Of a stretch of DNA of 32,863 nt, positions 29,805-32,863 are shown piece after piece. The stretch's first letter is position 1; every line of letters starts with the position of its first letter. The position numbers and the translations under genes are program-made. Under the pieces are notes generated by a model. It ran no database searches and was not told where the DNA came from. It worked only from the letters and a program-made list of their open reading frames with translations. This stretch comes from Sanguibacter keddieii (GTDB taxonomy: Bacteria; Actinomycetota; Actinomycetes; Actinomycetales; Actinomycetaceae), in assembly GCF_001064145.1 (NCBI RefSeq), contig NZ_JVOJ01000049.1:5386-38248 (forward strand), in the 5' to 3' direction.

Positions 29805-32630
29805 ATGGAGACACGACATCCCCTGACCATCCCCGCCGCCATCGTGCTGGGCACCGCGGTCGTCGCCACCGCTCTACCCCTGCCGAGCAGCACACCGGCC
29901 ACCGCCACGGGCACGGCACACGTCACCCGCGCCTACACGGACAAGTCCACACACGAACCGGGCAAGGAAGCGACGATCACGGCTGAGACCTCGACCGAGG
30001 GAACCGTCCACTTCTCCGTGAGCCACCTCGGCGCCGAGGTGGCCTCGGGCGACGCCACCGTGGCGAACGGCAAGGCCACCTGGGCCTACACGACGCCAAG
30101 CGAGAACAACCAGGGATACCTCGTCACCGCGACCGGCGGGGATGGCACGCACGCGGAGACCGCCATCGACGCCTCCACCAGCTGGACGCGCTTCCCGCGC
30201 ATGGGTTTCCTCTCCCACTTCAAGCCCACCGCCCCCGAGGGCACAGACGGGCACACCACCTACGAGTCCTTCCTCTTCCAGAAGCCGCAGGACTACATCG
30301 ACAAGCTCAGCCGGGACTACCACATCAACGCGCTGCAGTACTACGACTGGCAATACCGCCACGAGCAGCCCGTCGCCACAGGCGACCTCGAGAACGAGTG
30401 GCCCCTGTGGTACCGCAACAACTACGCGTCGAAGAAAACAATCACCGATTACATTAAAGACGCGAAGAACGCCAACATGGGCTCACTCGCCTACTCGATG
30501 GCGTACGCGGCTAACGACAACTACGACACGAATACCATCAAGGACGACTGGCGCCTGCGTGAGGACAACGGCTCCTATTGGGTTCGCGACCTCGGCGAGC
30601 AGTGGTGGGTGCCGACCCCTCAGGGCGTGGACAAGCCCAAGAGTCACCAGTTCATGATGAACGTGAACAATGAGGAATGGCGCACCTACATCACTGGGCA
30701 ATACGCGAAACAGAAGACCGCATTCGCATTCGACGGCACGCACATCGACACGCTCGGGCAAACCTCCAAGAAGGATGCCGCCGGCAACCCTGTTGACCTG
30801 ACCGACGGACTGGCAGCCCTCGTTGACGACACGTACAAAAACGTCGGTGGCCAGGTGGGCATTAACCTGCCCGACGGTGCAGGAAGCGAGAAAATCAACA
30901 AGGATTCCGCTGCCTACATGTACACCGAACTGTGGGACCACAACGAGACGAACGCGCAGGTCGCTTCCTACCTGCAGGGCGCTCGTAACACGGCGGGCAA
31001 CAAGCCGCAGATCGTGGCCGCCTACGCGAACAACTACGACCCCACGGCCTGGGTGCCCGACCCGAAGGATTCCAAGAAGAAGATCCATCCGAGCGTGACT
31101 GCGGACGAGGGAACACGTATCGAGGCCGAGTCTGACCAGGCAAGCGTCAGCGGCGGCGCCCAGATCCTCTCCGGCGACGATTCAGCGTCGGGCGGTGCCT
31201 ACGCGGGCAATTTCTCTGCGGGCGGCTCCGCCGTCACCTTCACCATCGACGCCGGCCAGGGTGGCACGTTTACGTTTACAACGCGCTACGCCAGGCAGGA
31301 CGACGATCCCGCCTATCACCAGATGATCCTCGACATGGGTAAGACCGGGCAGCAAAAGCTCATCAAGTACGTTCACTTCGATCAGACGGGCAGCTACTAC
31401 ACGTGGAAGGACATGACAGAGACCGTCGAGCTCACGCCCGGCGTCCACACGATCACCTACTGGGTGCCCACCGACAAGAATTACTCGCCCGTCAACATCG
31501 ACTGCATCACCTTCCGTGAGTTCAACACGGACTCCGTCAAGCTCGCGGACGCGGCATTCGCGGCGAACGGTGCGCACCACCTGGAGCTCGGCGACTACGG
31601 TCGTATGCTAGACAACGAGTTCTTCGTGAACTCCGGGCGCTCCATGTCCGCGGACCTGCAGACATGGATGAAGAACTACTACAACATCTCCACCGCCTAC
31701 GAGAACCTGATCTTCGGCGACAACCTGACGCGCAAGGAACGCCAGGTCGAGGTCTCGACGAACGGCGTGGGCCTGCCGACCTCGACGGACGGAGCCTCGA
31801 ACACGATCTGGGCGAACACCATGACGTCCAACGCGGGCACGGCCCTGCACCTGATCAACCTGCGCACCAACGACGACGAGGGCAACGACGAGTACTGGCG
31901 TAACGCCGCGAAGAAGACCCTGCCCTTCGACAACACGTCCGTCACCTATCACCTGGAGAACGGCGAGCAGGTCCCCGGTTCGATCTTCGTCGTCAGCCCC
32001 GACAACGACGGCGGCCGCCCGACGCTCCTCGACTTCACGACGGGCACGGATGAGCAGGGTCGCACGACCCTCACGTTCAACGTGGGTCGCTTGTCCTCGT
32101 GGGACATGGTCGTCTTCTCCCCCGCCACCTACGCGGATCACGCGGCCCTCGCGCCTGGCTCAGTGGACACGTCCGACAATGCAGCTGCGCCCGACGCGGA
32201 TGACGCAGCCCTGGTGCCCGCGACGATGGTCGGCCAGCTGCGCAACGGCCTCGGCCAGTGCCTGACCTCCCAGGATCCGGCAGGCGCCGACGGCACCCCC
32301 GTGTGGAACAGCAACTGCTCCGGAAACAGCGCCGCGCAGACTGTCATCTACGAGGGTGACGGGCACATCCGCATCGGCGACCGCTGCGTCGACGTCGTGG
32401 GCGGCTACACCGAGGAGGGCACGGTCGCGCACATGTGGACCTGCTACCCGGCTCTGGAATCCCAGATGTGGGATCTCAACGAGTACGGCCAGCTCAAAAA
32501 CCGAGCGTCCGGCCTGTGCCTGACGATCCCGGGCGACACGACGCGCGACGCCACGCAGGCTGTCATCTCGCAGTGCTCCGACTCCTCCAAGTCGCAGCGC
32601 TGGACGCTCACAGACACCTCCGGACAGTAA
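29805..32630 (+). CDS. Secreted GH66 dextranase/cycloisomaltooligosaccharide glucanotransferase-like enzyme with CBM35 and ricin-type lectin modules
   Basis: GH66 enzymes cleave alpha-1,6-glucan (dextran) or convert it to cyclic isomaltooligosaccharides. The 941-aa product begins with a signal peptide (METRHPLTIPAAIVLGTAVV). An immunoglobulin-like N-domain (about 35-125) precedes the barrel, which has GFLSHFKP and NALQYYDWQYRHEQP. The expected nucleophile is Asp315 in FDGTHIDTLGQ and the acid/base is Glu375 in YMYTELWDH. A CBM35-like module (about 434-565) interrupts the catalytic domain, as in cycloisomaltooligosaccharide glucanotransferases. The barrel resumes with GAHHLELGDYGRMLDNEFF. A C-terminal ricin-type lectin (about 805-941) has two Q-x-W motifs (SQMW, SQRW). 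There is no LPxTG anchor, so it is probably released. The ATG at 29805 is chosen over 29730 because it exposes the signal peptide. Hydrolase or transferase activity is undecided. Confidence 0.92.
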   Translation: METRHPLTIPAAIVLGTAVVATALPLPSSTPATATGTAHVTRAYTDKSTHEPGKEATITAETSTEGTVHFSVSHLGAEVASGDATVANGKATWAYTTPSENNQGYLVTATGGDGTHAETAIDASTSWTRFPRMGFLSHFKPTAPEGTDGHTTYESFLFQKPQDYIDKLSRDYHINALQYYDWQYRHEQPVATGDLENEWPLWYRNNYASKKTITDYIKDAKNANMGSLAYSMAYAANDNYDTNTIKDDWRLREDNGSYWVRDLGEQWWVPTPQGVDKPKSHQFMMNVNNEEWRTYITGQYAKQKTAFAFDGTHIDTLGQTSKKDAAGNPVDLTDGLAALVDDTYKNVGGQVGINLPDGAGSEKINKDSAAYMYTELWDHNETNAQVASYLQGARNTAGNKPQIVAAYANNYDPTAWVPDPKDSKKKIHPSVTADEGTRIEAESDQASVSGGAQILSGDDSASGGAYAGNFSAGGSAVTFTIDAGQGGTFTFTTRYARQDDDPAYHQMILDMGKTGQQKLIKYVHFDQTGSYYTWKDMTETVELTPGVHTITYWVPTDKNYSPVNIDCITFREFNTDSVKLADAAFAANGAHHLELGDYGRMLDNEFFVNSGRSMSADLQTWMKNYYNISTAYENLIFGDNLTRKERQVEVSTNGVGLPTSTDGASNTIWANTMTSNAGTALHLINLRTNDDEGNDEYWRNAAKKTLPFDNTSVTYHLENGEQVPGSIFVVSPDNDGGRPTLLDFTTGTDEQGRTTLTFNVGRLSSWDMVVFSPATYADHAALAPGSVDTSDNAAAPDADDAALVPATMVGQLRNGLGQCLTSQDPAGADGTPVWNSNCSGNSAAQTVIYEGDGHIRIGDRCVDVVGGYTEEGTVAHMWTCYPALESQMWDLNEYGQLKNRASGLCLTIPGDTTRDATQAVISQCSDSSKSQRWTLTDTSGQ

Positions 32631-32635
32631 CGTCC

Positions 32636-32668
32636 GCCCTCCCCGGTGCGGGCACAGCTGGGGAGGGC
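32636..32668 (+). terminator. Terminator-like hairpin after the GH66 gene
   Basis: GCCCTCCCC (32636-32644) pairs with GGGGAGGGC (32660-32668) around a 15-nt loop, 5 bp past the stop. There is no T-tract. Confidence 0.55.
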
Positions 32669-32697
32669 GCAGTGACCGCGCACTGAGCGCAAGACTC

Positions 32698-32710
32698 GGC
32701 CCCGGCCTCG
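32698..32710 (+). repeat. Half of a GGCCCCGGCCTCG terminator, interrupted by the IS
   Basis: GGCCCCGGCCTCG is identical to the left arm of the fumC terminator. Its right arm is missing. TTC and then the IS right end follow directly at 32714. Confidence 0.7.
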
Positions 32711-32713
32711 TTC

Positions 32714-32863
32714 TGAACTGCGCCCCGAAACTTGGACGCGTTTAATGCTGCCGTTATGCGGCTTCCTGTAGGGCCTGATCCCGGTATTCTGCCGGGGTCA
32801 GGCCCTTGAGCTTTACTTGGCGTCGTGTTGTGTTCCAGTGCGTGATGTAGGCGTCGAGGTCGG
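32714..32863 (-). mobile_element. Right end of an IS150-like (IS3 family) insertion sequence
   Basis: TGAACTGCGCCCC...TTGGACG from 32714 resembles the terminal inverted repeat of IS150 (TGTACTGCACCC...TTGGACG) and starts with the family's TG. The element runs off the window edge on the left side of its own map. Confidence 0.8.
32754..32863 (-). CDS. IS3-family transposase, C-terminal fragment (cut by window edge)
   Basis: The minus strand encodes the last 36 residues of an IS3-family OrfB integrase: DLDAYITHWNTTRRQVKLKG, then LTPAEYRDQALQEAA and TAA. The W-N-x-x-R-R...GLTPxEYR pattern is the typical end of the DDE integrase (rve) domain, where the ending resembles IS150/IS481-type relatives. 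The N-terminal part and catalytic residues lie outside the window, so intactness cannot be judged. Confidence 0.85.
   Translation of the reverse strand, partial: DLDAYITHWNTTRRQVKLKGLTPAEYRDQALQEAA

Overview
The window is high-GC DNA from an actinobacterium. The gene set fits the Actinomycetaceae, probably an oral Schaalia/Actinomyces. It has GatCAB, a long actinobacterial-type LigA, a WhiB1 regulator beside a PdtaS-like sensor kinase, many starts that look leaderless, and a secreted dextran-type glycosidase. The species is inferred from gene content and not proven.

Layout. (1) 1-8.9 kb, housekeeping: malic enzyme (-), the gatC-gatA-gatB operon (-), a divergent phospholipase D/cardiolipin synthase-like gene (+), and ligA (-). 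(2) 8.9-14.6 kb: two DnaA-box-like 9-mers, an orphan FHA/transmembrane/FtsK-type ATPase resembling type VII secretion EssC/EccC proteins, whiB1, a convergent pdtaS-like histidine kinase, and a DUF2505 protein. (3) 14.7-21.9 kb: an osmC-thyA-folA operon making thymidylate and tetrahydrofolate, an MFS exporter, fumC, a TauE/SafE permease, a flavodoxin-fold NAD(P)H oxidoreductase, and a small membrane protein with an acidic repeat tail. (4) 22.0-29.3 kb: a type I restriction-modification locus (hsdM-hsdS, then hsdR, all -). It is split by an oppositely oriented cassette that holds a Panacea/SocA-like gene, an unexplained 0.5-kb stretch with a 34-bp palindrome, and a DUF2188 gene. (5) 29.3-32.9 kb: a low-GC intergenic region, a secreted GH66 dextranase/cycloisomaltooligosaccharide glucanotransferase-like enzyme with CBM35 and ricin-type lectin modules, and the right end of an IS150-like IS3-family element.

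Recurring themes. Gene junctions are very compact: upstream terminators abut -10 boxes that sit 5-7 nt before start codons, which suggests leaderless mRNAs. One GC-rich inverted-repeat motif (GGCCCCGGCCTCG and its complement) recurs as the terminator at several gene ends. The IS element has entered one copy of it. The accessory part (22-33 kb) carries the most unusual signals: a LEAE-repeat spacer in HsdS, a Panacea gene whose natural start appears to be ACG, and the nested cassette inside the restriction locus. No tRNA, rRNA or CRISPR array was seen.
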